Origin: Planctomycetaceae bacterium
GTDB taxonomy: Bacteria; Planctomycetota; Planctomycetia; Planctomycetales; Planctomycetaceae
Assembly (NCBI GenBank): GCA_021732995.1
Contig: JAKFWA010000131.1
Coordinates: forward strand, 23,442-87,441
Reading direction: 5' to 3'
Length of the DNA stretch: 64,000 nt
Positions 35,989-45,722 of the stretch are shown here, in pieces. The translations under genes were made by a program, and so were the position numbers. Under the pieces are notes generated by a model. It did no database searches, was not told the DNA's origin, and saw only the letters and a program-made list of their open reading frames with translations. Within the stretch, counting starts at the first letter, position 1. Every line of letters begins with the position of its first letter.

Positions 35989-36543
35989 ATGAGCTGGATT
36001 GAAGGACGGTTTGAAGAAGGTGTCGTGCTGTCGACTCTCGAACAGGCCATGAACTGGGCCAAAGAATCGAGCATTTGGCCGATGACGTTCGGTCTGGCTT
36101 GCTGCGCGATCGAGATGATGGCGACGGGAGCCAGCCGCTACGACTTGGACCGCTTCGGTGCCGGTGCGTTCCGCGCTAGCCCGCGTCAGGCGGACCTAAT
36201 GATTGTCGCCGGTACGGTGAGCTTCAAAATGGCGTCCCGTGTCCGTCGTCTCTACGAGCAGATGCCCGATCCGAAGTACGTGATCGCGATGGGTGCCTGC
36301 ACGGTCGGTGGCGGCCCGTACTTCAAGTGGGGCTATCACGTCGTGAAGGGCGTCGATCTGGTTGTCCCGGTCGACGTCTATGTGCCGGGCTGCCCGCCGC
36401 GTCCGGAAGCGCTCCTCGAAGGCATTATGCGTATTCAAGACAAGATTCGGGCGCGTCGACTGGCAAAGGGTGCCATCGAAACGACCCCGGTCCCGCATCA
36501 CAGTGGTTGTGTTGCGATTCCGGAAGTTCCGGAAGTTGTTTGA
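35989..36543 (+). CDS. nuoB: NADH-quinone oxidoreductase subunit B (NuoB), stand-alone copy
   Basis: A 184-residue protein. The N2-cluster ligands are present: C38-C39 in LACCAIE, C104 in MGACTVGGG and C135 in PGCPPRPE. Complex I proton-pumping NADH dehydrogenase needs NuoB in its peripheral arm, normally encoded in a nuoA-N cluster. Here it stands alone between sufR and sufC, 141 bases after sufR and 146 before sufC. The C-terminal tail is short and hydrophobic. It may be the sole nuoB split from the operon or a second copy; the window cannot decide. A single iron-sulfur protein beside the cluster-assembly genes is suggestive. Confidence 0.9.
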   Translation: MSWIEGRFEEGVVLSTLEQAMNWAKESSIWPMTFGLACCAIEMMATGASRYDLDRFGAGAFRASPRQADLMIVAGTVSFKMASRVRRLYEQMPDPKYVIAMGACTVGGGPYFKWGYHVVKGVDLVVPVDVYVPGCPPRPEALLEGIMRIQDKIRARRLAKGAIETTPVPHHSGCVAIPEVPEVV

Positions 36544-36689
36544 TTCAGTCGCATCGGTGTAGCAGCCGGTGAGTGTGCTCGATCGGTTTCGGTCGATGCC
36601 GGTGTGACTTTCCAGCAGCGCTTGGCGGCAAGGCGGCCGTCGAAAAGCTGTCGCAGCAGGCTCGGATGTCCGAGCCTTGATTCAGGATA

Positions 36690-37508
36690 ATGACTAGCAG
36701 CGTTCTTAAGATCTCTGATTTACGAGTTTCCGTTGACGACAAACCGATTCTTCGGGGCGTCGATCTGGAGATTCGACAAGGTGAAATTCACGCCCTGATG
36801 GGGCCGAACGGCTCCGGCAAAAGCACCCTGGCCTATGCATTGGCCGGGCATCCCAAGTACGAGATTACCGGCGGCTCGATCGAGGTCGACGGCCAATCTC
36901 TGAATGAACTGGATGCTTGTGCTCGCGCTCGCCTGGGCATGTTTCTGGCGTTTCAGTATCCAGTCACAATTCCCGGCGTGCGCGTCGCGGACTTCCTGCG
37001 ACATGCCGTCACCAACATGCGAAACCCAGATCGCAAAGAAGGTGAAGGCCTGATGCCGATGCGCGAATTCCGCACGGAATTGCGTTCGCAGATGGATGCC
37101 CTGGGCGTCGATGCCGAGTTCGCCCGCCGATACCTGAACGATGGCTTCTCCGGCGGTGAGAAGAAACGCATGGAGATCATCCAACTCGCCATGCTGAAGC
37201 CGAAGTTTGCCATCCTGGACGAGACCGATTCCGGCCTGGACAGCGATGCAGTGCGCGTCGTCAGCGAAGGTATCAACAAGCTGTCCGGTCCGCAGATGGG
37301 CGTGCTGATTATCACTCACCACGAACGCCTGCTGGAATTCAACCGACCACAATTCACGCACGTGATGCTGGCCGGAAAAATCGTCGAAACGGGCGATGCG
37401 GGGCTGGCACATGAACTGCACGCTCACGGTTATGCGGGCGTCCGAGAACGACATCCAGTCGAAGCTGCGGAAGAAAAAGACATTGTGCCCGTCGCAGCGG
37501 GAGTCTGA
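36690..37508 (+). CDS. sufC: SufC, ATPase of the SufBCD iron-sulfur assembly scaffold
   Basis: A 272-residue ABC-family ATPase without membrane partners. Walker A is GPNGSGKST (38-46), the ABC signature is FSGGEKKRMEI and Walker B is AILDETDSG, where the extended DETDSGLD is characteristic of SufC. The H-loop is in THHERLL. It powers conformational change in SufBCD, the site where clusters are built de novo. sufB follows after a 97-base gap and sufD three genes on, so this is a suf operon (sufS and sufE/U are not in the window). Confidence 0.93.
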   Translation: MTSSVLKISDLRVSVDDKPILRGVDLEIRQGEIHALMGPNGSGKSTLAYALAGHPKYEITGGSIEVDGQSLNELDACARARLGMFLAFQYPVTIPGVRVADFLRHAVTNMRNPDRKEGEGLMPMREFRTELRSQMDALGVDAEFARRYLNDGFSGGEKKRMEIIQLAMLKPKFAILDETDSGLDSDAVRVVSEGINKLSGPQMGVLIITHHERLLEFNRPQFTHVMLAGKIVETGDAGLAHELHAHGYAGVRERHPVEAAEEKDIVPVAAGV

Positions 37509-37605
37509 TACACACATCCGAGTAGCGAATTCGTTATATGCAGTCTGCCGGAACGCACGAATCCTGTTCGTGCGAATTGACACCGGCGATTAGAAGGTTG
37601 CGATT

Positions 37606-39021
37606 ATGTCGACGGAAACTCCTCTCAAAGCCGATCCAGATATTGGTGAATACCAATATGGATTTCACGATTCGACCGATTTCTATTCGTTCAAAAGCCG
37701 CAAGGGACTCGACGAAGAAATCGTGCGACAGATTTCCGCGCTCAAAAAGGAGCCGGAATGGATGTTGGACTTCCGGCTGAAGTCGCTGGAGATTTTCTTC
37801 TCCCGGCCCATGCCGAAGTGGGGCAGCAATCTCGACACCATCGACTTCCAGAACATCTTCTACTACATGCGCGCGTCCGATCGGCAAGAGACCAGTTGGG
37901 ACGATGTGCCTGAGGAAGTTCGCCGCACCTACGATCGTCTGGGTATTCCCGAAGCGGAAAAGAAGTATCTCTCGGGCGTGAAGGCTCAGTATGAGTCTGA
38001 AGTCGTTTACGGCAGCTTGAAGGAAGAACTGTCCGAGCAGGGCGTGATTTTCACAGATACCGACTCGGCGTTGCGTGAGCATCCAGAGCTGTTCCGCGAG
38101 TACTTCGGCACGATCATTCCGCCGACTGATAATAAGTTCGCGGCACTGAACTCTGCGGTCTGGTCAGGTGGCTCGTTCATCTACGTTCCGCCGGGCGTGC
38201 ATATTGAATTCCCGTTGCAGGCTTACTTCCGGATCAACTCCCAGAACATGGGACAGTTTGAGCGCACATTGATCATCGTCGATGAAGGTGCGTCGGCTCA
38301 CTATGTCGAAGGCTGCACGGCTCCGACGTATAGCTCGGAAAGTCTGCACTCGGCGGTGGTGGAAATCCTCGTCAAGAAGCGCGGCCGCTTCCGCTATACC
38401 ACGATCCAGAACTGGGCGAACAACGTCTACAACCTCGTGACCAAGCGCGCGATGGCTTACGGCGATTCGCTGATGGAATGGGTCGACGGTAACCTCGGCT
38501 CGAGGATCACCATGAAGTATCCGGCCATCTATCTGATGGAGCCGGGTGCTCGCGGTGAGACTCTGTCGATCGCGTTTGCGAACAAGGGACAGCATCAGGA
38601 CGCCGGCGCCAAGATGGTGCACTGTGCTCCGAATACGTCCAGTCGCGTGATTTCGAAGAGTATCAGCAAGGGCGGCGGACGCGCGAGCTATCGCGGTCTG
38701 GTCAAAGTTCAGAAGGGTGCGACCAACTGCAAGTCGAACGTCGTTTGCGACGCGTTGATTCTGGACCCAGCCAGCCGCAGTGATACTTACCCATATATTG
38801 AAGTTGAAGAAGATCACACCACGATCGAACACGAGGCCAGTGTTTCCAAGATCGCGGAAGAGCAACTCTTCTACCTGATGAGCCGCGGGCTCAGCGAAGA
38901 AGAAGCTGCAGCGATTATCGTAACGGGCTTCATCGAGCCACTCGTCAAAGAGTTGCCGATGGAATACGCAGTCGAAATGAATCGGCTGATTGAACTCCAG
39001 ATGGAAGGCAGCGTGGGCTAA
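37606..39021 (+). CDS. sufB: SufB, scaffold subunit of the iron-sulfur assembly complex
   Basis: A 471-residue protein of typical SufB length. It shows [27 protein letters not shown], the conserved middle of the beta-helix ([19 protein letters not shown]) and the C-terminal [38 protein letters not shown], all diagnostic of SufB. Functionally important cysteines remain ([15 protein letters not shown]). It forms SufBC2D with SufC and SufD. Preceded closely by sufC and followed by a Nudix gene. Confidence 0.95.
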   Translation: MSTETPLKADPDIGEYQYGFHDSTDFYSFKSRKGLDEEIVRQISALKKEPEWMLDFRLKSLEIFFSRPMPKWGSNLDTIDFQNIFYYMRASDRQETSWDDVPEEVRRTYDRLGIPEAEKKYLSGVKAQYESEVVYGSLKEELSEQGVIFTDTDSALREHPELFREYFGTIIPPTDNKFAALNSAVWSGGSFIYVPPGVHIEFPLQAYFRINSQNMGQFERTLIIVDEGASAHYVEGCTAPTYSSESLHSAVVEILVKKRGRFRYTTIQNWANNVYNLVTKRAMAYGDSLMEWVDGNLGSRITMKYPAIYLMEPGARGETLSIAFANKGQHQDAGAKMVHCAPNTSSRVISKSISKGGGRASYRGLVKVQKGATNCKSNVVCDALILDPASRSDTYPYIEVEEDHTTIEHEASVSKIAEEQLFYLMSRGLSEEEAAAIIVTGFIEPLVKELPMEYAVEMNRLIELQMEGSVG

Positions 39022-39070
39022 CGCCGCGCAGCTTATACCATCATCTTCGTGTCAGAGATTTGCGGCAGTT

Positions 39071-39667
39071 ATGTATATTACCGAGTCCGCTATTCGCGAA
39101 ATCGAGCAGCGATACGGGGCGCCGCAATGTTTGTCGCGAGTAGTCCAAATGAATGAGCAGCAGTTGTCACTCGTCAAACGAGGACAACGAAACGGTCGAC
39201 GTCACGACGTGACATTGTTCATTGTGCGTGATGACTCGGTCGCTCTGGTTCGCAAGCCCGGATATGCGCCGGGAGCGTATCGGGCACCGTCGGGCGGAGT
39301 GGAGTTAGGTGAGTCGTTCGAGGCGGGAGCGTTGCGTGAGGCTCGGGAGGAAACCGGCCTTGAGATCCGCCTGGAACGGTATCTGATCCGCTGCGAAGTG
39401 GATTTTCGCGGTGCCGGGGAGTCGATTCCCTGGGTCAGCCATGTGATGCTGGCGTCGTCGGATACAGTATCAATCGCTCCGATTGATACTCATGAGATTG
39501 AGGAGGCCCGCTGGGCCACGTTTGAAGAAGTCGCAGGACCTATTCGGTCGGCATTGCTGTCGAGCGGTTCACCCGGATTGAAGTATCGAGCGGAACTGGA
39601 CGGGATGGCTTTGCAATTGGTGCGGGAGCGGTTGAACGCCGTCGGCACCTCCGGGAAACAGATATGA
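39071..39667 (+). CDS. Nudix hydrolase inserted between sufB and sufD
   Basis: A 198-residue protein from ATG 39071; the frame also runs from 38990 inside sufB's end. The Nudix box is complete: GGVELGESFEAGALREAREETGLEI (G-x5-E-x7-REUxEExGU). Such hydrolases cleave nucleoside diphosphates linked to another moiety. Its stop overlaps the sufD ATG (ATGA at 39664), so it is translationally coupled to suf. No known direct role in cluster assembly; it may clean up a damaged nucleotide or act on a metabolite made under oxidative stress. Substrate unknown. Confidence 0.9.
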   Translation: MYITESAIREIEQRYGAPQCLSRVVQMNEQQLSLVKRGQRNGRRHDVTLFIVRDDSVALVRKPGYAPGAYRAPSGGVELGESFEAGALREAREETGLEIRLERYLIRCEVDFRGAGESIPWVSHVMLASSDTVSIAPIDTHEIEEARWATFEEVAGPIRSALLSSGSPGLKYRAELDGMALQLVRERLNAVGTSGKQI

Positions 39668-40980
39668 CAACAGCAGTCGCGAAACCTACCACCGGATTCT
39701 CTGCCACCGCGTTTCAGGAGTTCCTTGAATCACGCGTCGAGCCCACGTGGCTTACAGCTCAGCGGCGGCAGGCGTTTGACGCCTATCGCGAGAAGCTCAG
39801 CAGCGGGCTGGACCCGGAAGAGTGGAAACGCGTCGAACTGCGCACGTTCCGGCCGGACCAGTTTCAGGTGAAGCGCGAAGGTGCCGCATCCGGCATGGGC
39901 ACGCTGATGCAGGACCGAGCTGAGTTCGCGGGCGCAGTCGTGCATGTGGACGGTCAGTGTCAGCGACAAAACCTGTCTGCGGAACTGGCGGCCAAGGGAG
40001 TGCTGTTCGGCGATCTGAATACCATCGCCCGCGATCACGGTGAGGTCATTCAGTCACACCTGAGCACACGCGGCGTGCCGACTGATCGAGATCGTTTTAC
40101 CGCGTGGCATTCGGCGTTCTGCACGGGCGGAACAGTGCTGTACGTGCCGCGAGGGGTTGTTATCGAGCAGCCGCTTTACAGCCTGATCGCGTTGTCTCAA
40201 GACGGTGCGGCCGACTTCAGCCATACGCTCGTGATTCTGGAAGACGGTGCCGAAGCGACGCTGCTGGAAGAAACGGCATCCGCGAATCCTGATATCTCCG
40301 GCCTGCACGTCGGAGCGGTGGAATTGCTGCTCGGTTCGGGCGCTCGCCTGCGTTACGCGCAGTTGCAGAACTGGAACTCCAAGACCTGGCACTTCGCCCA
40401 TCAGGCTGGCCGAGTCGCTGGCAATGGCTCGCTGCAGTGGACGGTGGGCGGCATCGGGGCCAAGCTGGCTCACATTCATCAGACGGTCGACCTGGATGGC
40501 CGTGGCGCGGAAGCTCAGGTCAACGGCGTGACCTTCGCGACCGATAAGCAAGTCCTCAGCTACTACACGCAACAGACGCACAACGCCCCCGACACGCGGT
40601 CGGATCTGCTCTATAAAGACGTGTTGCGGGACAAGTCACGCGTCATCTGGCGCGGGATGATTCGAGTTGAACCGCAAGCTCAACGCACTGACGGCTATCA
40701 GCGCAACGACTCGCTGCTGCTGTCGAATACCGCTCGCTGCGACGCGATTCCGGGGCTCGAGATCGAAGCGGACGACGTTCGCTGCACGCACGGAGCAACA
40801 GCCGGCCGCGTGGACGTCGATCAGGTCTTCTATGCGATGTGCCGAGGCGTCAGCGAACGCGAAGCGATGCACATGATCGTGCAGGGCTTCCTGCAGATTG
40901 TGACTGATCGCATCCCGGTCGAGCTGGTACGCGAAGTTCTGGACAAGGCCATTGAGCGCAAGCTTGGTATCGGCGAGTAA
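39664..40980 (+). CDS. sufD: SufD, subunit of the iron-sulfur assembly complex
   Basis: A 438-residue SufB/D-family protein. Recognisable features include FCTGGTVLYVPRGVVIEQPLYS, ALEGxxGAEVE-like ILEDGAEATLLEETASANP, and the C-terminal CTHGATAGRVDVDQVFYAMCRGVSEREAMHMIVQGF. These match SufD rather than SufB because of the shorter N-terminus and the HGATxG motif. It completes the SufBCD set. The gene overlaps the preceding Nudix gene by four bases, so all four genes (sufC, sufB, nudix, sufD) likely form one transcript controlled by SufR. Confidence 0.92.
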   Translation: MTTAVAKPTTGFSATAFQEFLESRVEPTWLTAQRRQAFDAYREKLSSGLDPEEWKRVELRTFRPDQFQVKREGAASGMGTLMQDRAEFAGAVVHVDGQCQRQNLSAELAAKGVLFGDLNTIARDHGEVIQSHLSTRGVPTDRDRFTAWHSAFCTGGTVLYVPRGVVIEQPLYSLIALSQDGAADFSHTLVILEDGAEATLLEETASANPDISGLHVGAVELLLGSGARLRYAQLQNWNSKTWHFAHQAGRVAGNGSLQWTVGGIGAKLAHIHQTVDLDGRGAEAQVNGVTFATDKQVLSYYTQQTHNAPDTRSDLLYKDVLRDKSRVIWRGMIRVEPQAQRTDGYQRNDSLLLSNTARCDAIPGLEIEADDVRCTHGATAGRVDVDQVFYAMCRGVSEREAMHMIVQGFLQIVTDRIPVELVREVLDKAIERKLGIGE

Positions 40981-41113
40981 GCAGCCATTCGGTTCACGCT
41001 GATAGAGTCGATTCGCCAGCAGGCTCGGTGAAATTTTCGCCATCGGGAGTCTCGCGATGGCGCGCCGCTGCTGGCATGATGGTTTGTTGGCTAGTTGGCT
41101 GAGGCTGGCATCG

Positions 41114-41154
41114 CCCCTCACCCCCAGCCCCTCTCCCCGAAGGGGCGAGGGGAG
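41114..41154. repeat. dispersed C/G-rich palindromic repeat, copy 2
   Basis: It starts CCCCTCACCCCCAGCCCCTC and contains CTCCCC, GAA, GGGGCGAGGGGAG, forming a strong hairpin. Near identical to 9326-9367. It lies between sufD and the next lipoprotein gene and could act as a terminator for suf. Confidence 0.7.
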
Positions 41155-41231
41155 CGAGTTAATGTTGTGGGGTAGTGCTGATCAGGAGCCTGGACTTCCC
41201 GCTGCGAGCGGTCTGCCGAGGAGAAGGACAC

Positions 41232-42425
41232 ATGATTCGAACGTTGCGAACCGGGTTTGGGATCTCCCTGAGCGTGATGGCTTTGTGCACGGTCTGTGGT
41301 TGCGGCTCATCGAAGCCTGAGCCTGCGAAAACGCCGGTTCAGCAAGCGGAGAAGAAGACAGACTCGGAACCGAGCCAGTCAGACGCCGCCAAGCCTGCGG
41401 AGAAAGTCGAAGGGACGGCGAAGAGTGAGACTCCGCCCGCGACAGACTCCGCCAAGCCAGAGGCCAAGAACAGCAATGAGCCCAAGCCGACGAAGCTGTC
41501 ACCGGATTTGCTGGCCAGCGACAAGATCATTCCGCTGAACAAGCAGGGGACGATTCTGGCCGATACCGCCAACAAGCGGATTCTGCTGAAGACGACTGTC
41601 GCCCTGACGAACGGTCCGCTGGAGATGCTGCTCTGTCGTAAGCAGACCAAAGAGCACGAGTCGATTCTGACGTTTGACGGCGAGGCTTACATGATTCACG
41701 CCACGCTGGTCGCCTGGGGTCATGAAAAGGGAACCCCTGCCAAGTACGACCCGGAGACCGAAAAATTCCGGACGGCCACCGGTCCGAAGATCGGTGTCTT
41801 CGTGAACTGGACCGATGAAAACGGCAAGACTCAGCGCAAGCCGGCTCAGTTCTGGATCAGGCGTTCGATTCAGCGGTACTTCGGCGACAAGATGGAAAAG
41901 CTCCCGGACGATCTGACTCTGCCGGAAGACTTCAACCTGCGCTATGACCCCATCAACAAATACATGCACTGGTTCGGCCCGATGACCGACACCCAGCGCG
42001 ATGAACTGTTGGCAATGAGCAAGGACGAGGGCTACCAGAAGCTCATCAAGACGATTCACGACCAAAGCCAGCCGCGTCAGATGGAGACCGACTGGGTCTT
42101 CGTCGGCAGCTTTGAATCGGACGAGGGCGAAGGGAAACGCTACCAAGCTGAGGGCGGCTATGTGATCTGCGTCGCCAACTTTCCGATGGCGTTGCTGGAT
42201 CTGTCGACAGAAAGCTCGTCGGTTGGCAACGAGAATCTGGTCTACGAAGCATGGACCGAACGGCTGCCGCCACGCTACTCCGAGGTGCTGGTCGAGCTGA
42301 TCCCGGAAAAGGCCGAATCCAAGGTCTCCAAGCCAGAAGACAAAGCGGCGCCGGAGAAGGACGCCAAGCCCGAAGCTAAGGACTCAACACAGCCGAAAGA
42401 CAAGGATTCGGCCGAGTCGAAGTGA
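41232..42425 (+). CDS. lipoprotein of unknown function with Lys/Glu/Pro-rich flanks
   Basis: A 397-residue protein beginning at ATG 41232 with GAGGAG 10 bases upstream. The signal ends in a lipobox-like CGC (TVCGCGSSKPEP). Residues 25-85 and the last 40 residues are low-complexity, rich in Lys, Glu, Ala, Pro and Ser. The central part (about 95-355) is a folded region with no family I recognise, including LLKTTVALTNGPLEMLLCRK and a C-terminal AWTERLPPRYSEV. Secreted or lipid-anchored. It is followed closely (92 bp) by another secreted-protein gene. Confidence 0.78.
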   Translation: MIRTLRTGFGISLSVMALCTVCGCGSSKPEPAKTPVQQAEKKTDSEPSQSDAAKPAEKVEGTAKSETPPATDSAKPEAKNSNEPKPTKLSPDLLASDKIIPLNKQGTILADTANKRILLKTTVALTNGPLEMLLCRKQTKEHESILTFDGEAYMIHATLVAWGHEKGTPAKYDPETEKFRTATGPKIGVFVNWTDENGKTQRKPAQFWIRRSIQRYFGDKMEKLPDDLTLPEDFNLRYDPINKYMHWFGPMTDTQRDELLAMSKDEGYQKLIKTIHDQSQPRQMETDWVFVGSFESDEGEGKRYQAEGGYVICVANFPMALLDLSTESSSVGNENLVYEAWTERLPPRYSEVLVELIPEKAESKVSKPEDKAAPEKDAKPEAKDSTQPKDKDSAESK

Positions 42426-42517
42426 GCCGCGAAACAGGAACGCGGTGACTCAGGTAGTTGACTCGCTCAGGTGCAAAATTACGGCACCGCTTGCGGGTCA
42501 TCTACGGGGAGTCATTC

Positions 42518-44251
42518 ATGCTTCGGAACATCGGCGGACGGTCTGGGCTGGCTGGTTGGATACTGGCCGGATTGGTGACTCTGGGCCATTCGCTGCAGGC
42601 TGCGGAACCGCGTCCGCTGGCAGAACAGCTGCCGGAAGGTTCGGTGATTTTCGCCGAGCTTTCAGGGCTCAACCCGGTGATTGAACGCGTTCAGAACTCC
42701 ACGCGGCTGCAGGATTATCTCGCTTCTGACCTGTACTCGCTGCTCAGCAAGCAGCCCGACGTCCAGAAGGCGATCGCCGGCCAGAAGATGGCTGAAGCTC
42801 AAGCCGGCATGGACCTGTGGACGCTCAGCCGCACATTGCTGGGTGGTCGCGTCGCTGTGGGCCTGTATCCGCACGAAGGCCGCAAGCAACCCGATTCCGT
42901 GCTGATCCTGGAATCGCCGCAGCCAGAGAAATTCCAGCAGTTGCGTGAGAGGCTGGAACCCCTGCTGTTGTTCGCGGGCGACAAGGTTCGCCGCTCGGAC
43001 GTAGCGGGCGTGGAGATGCTGGACCTCGACGGCAAAGGCTTCGCGGCCAACGGCAAGGACTGGCTGGTCGTCGGTTCGGATCGCGCGCTCGTTGAGAACA
43101 CGCTCAAACTGCGAAACGGCACCGAAGGCAAGACGGTCGCGACACAGGCCTACTATCAGCAGGCGATGGCGTCGCTGGGTGACGGTCATGTGCTGCGAGC
43201 GGCTTTCGATTCTGCAGCGCTCGGGAAAGCCGTGGCGAAGGAGCGGCTGGCTCCCGAAAAATCGAACAATGTGCTGGCCTCGCTGCTGTTGCAGGGCGTT
43301 ACCGAACTCTTCGCGACGACACCGTCAGCCGGCATTGGCATTCAGATCACGGAGTCTCAGTTCGCATTGAATATTGTCAGTGCGAAGTCGCCGACTCAGC
43401 TTGATGGCCGCTTCAACGTCTTCTTCGGCTCGCTGGCCAACGTGCCGAATCTGCCGGGGCTCATCTTCGGCGCGTCGATCTCACGGCAGTATGCCGACTG
43501 GTACAACGCCCGCGACAAGTTCATCGAAGAACGCCTGCTGCCCGAGTTCGACAAGTTCGAAGCTGGCTTGGGCAACCTGTTGCCAAACCGCGATTTCGGC
43601 GGCGACGTGCTGCCGCTGTTCGGTCCGACGATCAGCTTTGTCGTCGCGCCGCAGGATCTGTCGCACCTCGACGGCAAGCCAGGCGTCGTGCTGCCGGGCT
43701 TCGCGATCATCACGGATCTCAAGAAGCCGGAAGAAGGCGAAGCCGTCGCGCAGTTGTTCTTTCAGACGATTGCGTCCATCGCCAATCTGAATGCCGGTCA
43801 GGAAGGACGTCAGCCGTGGTTGCTGACCAGCGAGGTCTACAACAAGACGACCGTGCAGACCGCGAAGTATCTGCAGAAGCCGAAGGGCGAAGCTCTGCCC
43901 GTGATCTTCAACTTCCGCCCGGCGGCTGCTCGAGTCGGTAACAAGTATGTGCTGAGTTCCTCGCTGGACCTCGCCAAGAAGTTGATCGACAACCTCGAGC
44001 AACCTCAGCCGCGAGCTGCCGAATCGCGTGACCTGCTGCTGGAAGTTCACGGTGCCGCAGTCGCCGACGCACTCGCTGTCAACAATGACCACCTGGTGGC
44101 TCAAGGCATTCGCGAAGGCAAGACGGCCGAACGCGCCCGCGCCGATGTGGAGTTCTTCCTGATGGCGTTGCGATATGTCGACTCCGTACGCCTGACGTCT
44201 CAGCCAACGAAGGGTGGCTATTCGATCCGCTTCGAGAGCAACCTGAAGTAA
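42518..44251 (+). CDS. large secreted protein of unknown function
   Basis: A 577-residue protein; ATG 42518 has GGGGAG about eight bases upstream and gives a signal peptide (LAGWILAGLVTLGHSLQAAE). The mature protein has an alpha/beta pattern with repeated features such as VIFAELSGLNPVIERVQ, MLDLDGKGFAANGKDWLVVGSD and LGDGHVLRAAFDSAALGKAV, similar in style to exported DUF3352-like proteins, though I am not sure of the family. No catalytic motif. The preceding lipoprotein gene is on the same strand, so they may be an operon. Confidence 0.75.
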   Translation: MLRNIGGRSGLAGWILAGLVTLGHSLQAAEPRPLAEQLPEGSVIFAELSGLNPVIERVQNSTRLQDYLASDLYSLLSKQPDVQKAIAGQKMAEAQAGMDLWTLSRTLLGGRVAVGLYPHEGRKQPDSVLILESPQPEKFQQLRERLEPLLLFAGDKVRRSDVAGVEMLDLDGKGFAANGKDWLVVGSDRALVENTLKLRNGTEGKTVATQAYYQQAMASLGDGHVLRAAFDSAALGKAVAKERLAPEKSNNVLASLLLQGVTELFATTPSAGIGIQITESQFALNIVSAKSPTQLDGRFNVFFGSLANVPNLPGLIFGASISRQYADWYNARDKFIEERLLPEFDKFEAGLGNLLPNRDFGGDVLPLFGPTISFVVAPQDLSHLDGKPGVVLPGFAIITDLKKPEEGEAVAQLFFQTIASIANLNAGQEGRQPWLLTSEVYNKTTVQTAKYLQKPKGEALPVIFNFRPAAARVGNKYVLSSSLDLAKKLIDNLEQPQPRAAESRDLLLEVHGAAVADALAVNNDHLVAQGIREGKTAERARADVEFFLMALRYVDSVRLTSQPTKGGYSIRFESNLK

Positions 44252-44488
44252 GTCAGCCGGATTCAAGTGCACCGCGTCTGTAAACGCGGCGGCGATCGAG
44301 GCGTGGGCAGGTCTTGGGGCAAGCTTCGGTATCGTCGTGGTCGGCGCACGAAGCCCGTGATGACGCTCGCATTCACCGGTATCCCGTGATATCACCCGGT
44401 CCCGGAAAATGCAGAGCTGCACGTCACCCAGCGGCCGGGCTGCGGGGTGTGAGAACTTTCGCTGCACGGCATTGAGTGACGCCCGGTC

Positions 44489-45232
44489 ATGACGGATTCT
44501 GAATTAGCTGCTAACGATCCATCGTCCCTGCTGACGTTGAGCGTCGAGACTTCGGGCACTCAAGGCTTCCTGGCGCTGCGGCAGAACGGCGTCACACTGA
44601 TCGAACATGAGTTGGAGCACGCTCGGCGCCGGCACGCTCAGACGCTGATCTCAGAGATTCAAGCCACGTTGCTGCGGTTTCAGTTTCGGCCGCGCGATGT
44701 GGGTCGCATCGCTGTCAGTATTGGCCCCGGCAGTTTTACCGGTCTGCGTGTCGGTGTGGTGTTTGCGAAGACATTCGCCTTTGCGACCGGGTGCCAACTG
44801 GTTCCGGTGGATACTCTGGCCGTGGTCGCTCAAGCGGCACCGGCAGACATCTCTGAAGTCATGGCCGTGGCGGATGCTCAGCGCGAAGAACTGTTCGTCG
44901 GCCACTATCGACGCGACTCAAACGGCCTCTGGCAGCGAGTGACCACAATCCGCATCCAAAGCAACGCGGCCTGGTTTGCGGATATTGAAGCTCGCGCAAG
45001 TACGACCTTCGCCGTAACCGGGCCGGGATTAGTCAAGATTCGCGACCAAGTTCCGGCGGCGGTGCAAGTGCTTCCAGAAGAACTCTGGTCGCCCCGGGCT
45101 GCTCACGTCGCTGAGCTGTCTGATCGCTGTCCGCCACTGACTTCGACGGATGCAATCAGCGAGTTGGAACCGTTCTATCTGCGGAAGAGCGCGGCGGAAG
45201 AGAAACGCGACGCGAGCCAGCAGTTGGCGTAG
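44489..45232 (+). CDS. tsaB: tRNA threonylcarbamoyladenosine biosynthesis protein TsaB
   Basis: A 247-residue protein of the ASKHA (HSP70/actin-like) fold. LLTLSVETSGTQGFLAL is the N-terminal phosphate loop and VSIGPGSFTGLRVGVVFAKTFA is the diagnostic TsaB/TsaD motif. TsaB pairs with TsaD and TsaE to place t6A on ANN-decoding tRNAs. The C-terminal region ELEPFYLRKSAAEEK fits the usual PxYLR end. It stands alone, with an intergenic gap of about 240 bases before it. No sign of RimI fusion. Confidence 0.92.
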   Translation: MTDSELAANDPSSLLTLSVETSGTQGFLALRQNGVTLIEHELEHARRRHAQTLISEIQATLLRFQFRPRDVGRIAVSIGPGSFTGLRVGVVFAKTFAFATGCQLVPVDTLAVVAQAAPADISEVMAVADAQREELFVGHYRRDSNGLWQRVTTIRIQSNAAWFADIEARASTTFAVTGPGLVKIRDQVPAAVQVLPEELWSPRAAHVAELSDRCPPLTSTDAISELEPFYLRKSAAEEKRDASQQLA

Positions 45233-45294
45233 TTCACGAGCCCAGATCGCACACAGCCTTAGGTGAAACCCACACCAAGGCAGCTCAACAATCC

Positions 45295-45354
45295 GTAGCA
45301 TGGACGCCACGTCCGTGCGTCATCGGTGCAGCACGGGCGGGGCGTCCATGCTAC
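45295..45354. repeat. GTAGCATGGACGCC palindrome overlapping the aroH stop
   Basis: GTAGCATGGACGCC and GGCGTCCATGCTAC are perfect 14-base arms with a GC-rich interior (CACGTCCGTGC region). Its right end supplies the stop codon of aroH (TAG on the minus strand at 45351-45353). A further related word (GGACGCCACGTCC) continues inside the aroH 3' end. Confidence 0.8.
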
Positions 45355-45722
45355 TGCGCGGACGCCACGTCCGGGCGCAGGCGTTTGGCTTCGCGGAGGT
45401 AGACGTGCACAACCTCGGCCTGGCTGCGGTCGGTGTTCCAGTGCATCAGCACTCGGATGCAGTTGGGCATCGAGCCGGGCACGGCGATTTCCGAGGCGCA
45501 CAGCAGCGGCACCTGACTCATGCCAAGCTGGCGGGCAGACTCAGCCGGGAAACACGACACCAGGTCCGGCGAGGTCGTGAAGATGATCGACGCCAGGTCT
45601 TCGAAGTCCGTAATGCGGTTCGCGCGCAGAATTTCCGACAGCAGCTCGTTGGTCGCTTCCTTGATCTCTGCCGGATTGTCGGAGACCACCGTTGTGGCTC
45701 CACGGATTCCACGAACACGCAT
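45351..45722 (-). CDS. aroH: chorismate mutase, AroH (monofunctional trimeric) type
   Basis: A 123-residue protein converting chorismate to prephenate for phenylalanine and tyrosine synthesis. The residues of the B. subtilis AroH active site are all at matching positions: R7, C75, E78, R90 and Y108 ([29 protein letters not shown]). ATG 45722 gives the exact family start; longer upstream frames are shadows. The last residues (RPDVASAQ) are partly encoded by the palindromic repeat at 45295, so the C-terminus may have been reset by repeat insertion. Confidence 0.93.
   Translation of the reverse strand: MRVRGIRGATTVVSDNPAEIKEATNELLSEILRANRITDFEDLASIIFTTSPDLVSCFPAESARQLGMSQVPLLCASEIAVPGSMPNCIRVLMHWNTDRSQAEVVHVYLREAKRLRPDVASAQ

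Noticed and set aside
38164..38865. 233-residue frame antisense to sufB
   Set aside because: It is a shadow of the SufB gene, which is certain from motifs.
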